DNA of 7,061 nucleotides from assembly GCA_002842195.1 (NCBI GenBank), contig PHCL01000071.1, forward strand, positions 1-7,061. Reading direction: 5' to 3'. Positions 6,348 to 7,061 of this stretch are shown here, one piece after another (position 1 is the stretch's first letter; the number at the start of each line of letters is the position of its first letter). The stretch is from Betaproteobacteria bacterium HGW-Betaproteobacteria-20. Lineage in GTDB: Bacteria > Pseudomonadota > Gammaproteobacteria > Burkholderiales > Methylophilaceae. The notes beneath the pieces are model-generated. The model had not been told where the DNA came from, did not search any database, and saw only the letters and a list, made by a program, of their open reading frames with translations. A program made the translations under genes and the position numbers.

Positions 6348-7061
6348 CGGATTTTGATTAGTGTTTGAGGTTGCCCAAGCATTACGCGCCACACTCGCAC
6401 GCTCAAATAAGGCCTGCAAGCCTGCGCCATCTTCATTTTCAAGTAATTGTTTTAATTGTGACAATTCATCTTGGTAGGTACTTAATTCATTTAACAGAGC
6501 TGTTTTGTTTGCCAGGCTAATGTCACGCCACATTTCAGGGCTACTACCTGCAATACGGGTGAAGTCTCTAAATCCACTTGCAGCGAAGCTAAACAGTTGC
6601 TTTGCATTCGGGCGTGCAGCAATATCATTTACTAAAGCAAATGCCAGCAAATGCGGCAAATGGCTTACGCAGGCAAATATGCTGTCGTGTGTTTCAGCTG
6701 TCATTTCACTGATATTGGCACCACATGCCTGCCAAAGCCTGGTCACGGCTTCTATGGACTGCTTATTGGTGTTTTTAGTAGGGGTTAGCACTACGTTTTT
6801 ATTAACGTATAAATCAGCCAAAGCCGCTGTCACACCACTTTTTTCGGCCCCTGCAATCGGGTGGCCGCCTATAAACTGATTAAACTGCTCCCCTAAGATT
6901 TCTTTTGCACATCGTAAAACATCAGCCTTGGTGCTACCGGCATCGGTAATTACAGTCAATGCATCTAAGTGTGGTTTGATTGAAGTCAGTATGGCGGGAG
7001 TTTGTGCCACGGGTGCCGCAATTAACACAATATCTGCGTCTTTAAGTGAAAGCGCAACGTC
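6336..7061 (-). CDS. tyrA: Prephenate dehydrogenase, 3' portion (N-terminus outside window)
   Basis: TyrA oxidatively decarboxylates prephenate to 4-hydroxyphenylpyruvate with NAD(P)+ on the route to tyrosine. The frame is open to the right edge, giving 241 residues. The nucleotide-binding GxGxxG start, roughly 45-50 residues, is missing. Seen are the end of the Rossmann part (DADIVLIAAPV, DAGSTK), the prephenate-site GGHPIAGAEKSG (fragment residues 65-76), SHLPHLLAFAL (133-143) and SGFRDFTRIAGSSPEMWRDI (162-181). No fused chorismate mutase or ACT domain is seen in the visible part. A GTG at 7028 should not be taken as the start, because conserved sequence continues upstream of it. The last residues (LSC) and the TGA come from the inverted-repeat element, so the C-terminus was probably altered by its insertion. 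aroA follows after 83 nt. Confidence 0.95.
   Translation of the reverse strand, partial: DVALSLKDADIVLIAAPVAQTPAILTSIKPHLDALTVITDAGSTKADVLRCAKEILGEQFNQFIGGHPIAGAEKSGVTAALADLYVNKNVVLTPTKNTNKQSIEAVTRLWQACGANISEMTAETHDSIFACVSHLPHLLAFALVNDIAARPNAKQLFSFAASGFRDFTRIAGSSPEMWRDISLANKTALLNELSTYQDELSQLKQLLENEDGAGLQALFERASVARNAWATSNTNQNPLSC

Noticed and set aside
7026..7028. GTG as the start of tyrA
   Set aside because: The frame stays open to the window edge and the upstream residues DVALSLKDADI are typical TyrA sequence, so this is an internal valine codon.
1..7061. A hidden new defence, mobile or biosynthetic system
   Set aside because: All long frames are conserved housekeeping genes in a familiar order; plus-strand frames are shadows, and no tRNA, rRNA, CRISPR or transposase sequence is visible.

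Overview
The window is a stretch of conserved housekeeping chromosome from a proteobacterium, most likely a betaproteobacterium. The order tyrA-aroA-cmk-rpsA-ihfB is the 3' half of the aromatic-amino-acid/translation 'supraoperon' of beta- and gammaproteobacteria. The S1 and IHF-beta proteins read like betaproteobacterial ones, for example the S1 C-terminal tail [13 protein letters not shown]. The moderate-to-low GC content suggests a lineage such as Methylophilaceae, but that placement is inference and no marker here proves it.

Every recognised gene lies on the minus strand, so transcription runs from high to low coordinates. Right to left: the 3' part of tyrA (prephenate dehydrogenase, cut by the right edge); an 85-bp REPIN-like inverted repeat that supplies the tyrA stop codon; aroA (EPSP synthase), overlapping cmk (cytidylate kinase) by a few bases; a 119-129 nt spacer with a candidate promoter and two hairpin/T-tract modules; rpsA (ribosomal protein S1); ihfB (IHF beta); a strong intrinsic terminator; lapB (LPS-assembly regulator); pyrF (OMP decarboxylase), 20 nt downstream; an AT-rich 176-nt spacer full of small palindromes; and the first 13 codons of another minus-strand gene running off the left edge.

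Functionally, tyrA and aroA serve chorismate and tyrosine synthesis, cmk and pyrF serve pyrimidine nucleotide supply, rpsA and ihfB serve translation initiation and DNA architecture, and lapB couples to LPS control.

I found no new defence, mobile or secretion system; this is core genome. The points worth a second look are smaller. (1) S1 appears to have lost its sixth S1 domain and carries a low-complexity linker before the conserved C-terminal tail. (2) Three of the genes (tyrA, ihfB, pyrF) have stop codons lying inside or abutting repeats: an inverted-repeat element, an exact 18-bp tandem duplication, and a 14-bp tandem repeat. (3) The rpsA leader has two successive hairpin plus T-tract modules. 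(4) lapA, the usual partner upstream of lapB, is absent from its expected place. (5) Two similar palindromes lie 31.5 bp apart, centre to centre, upstream of the left-edge gene.
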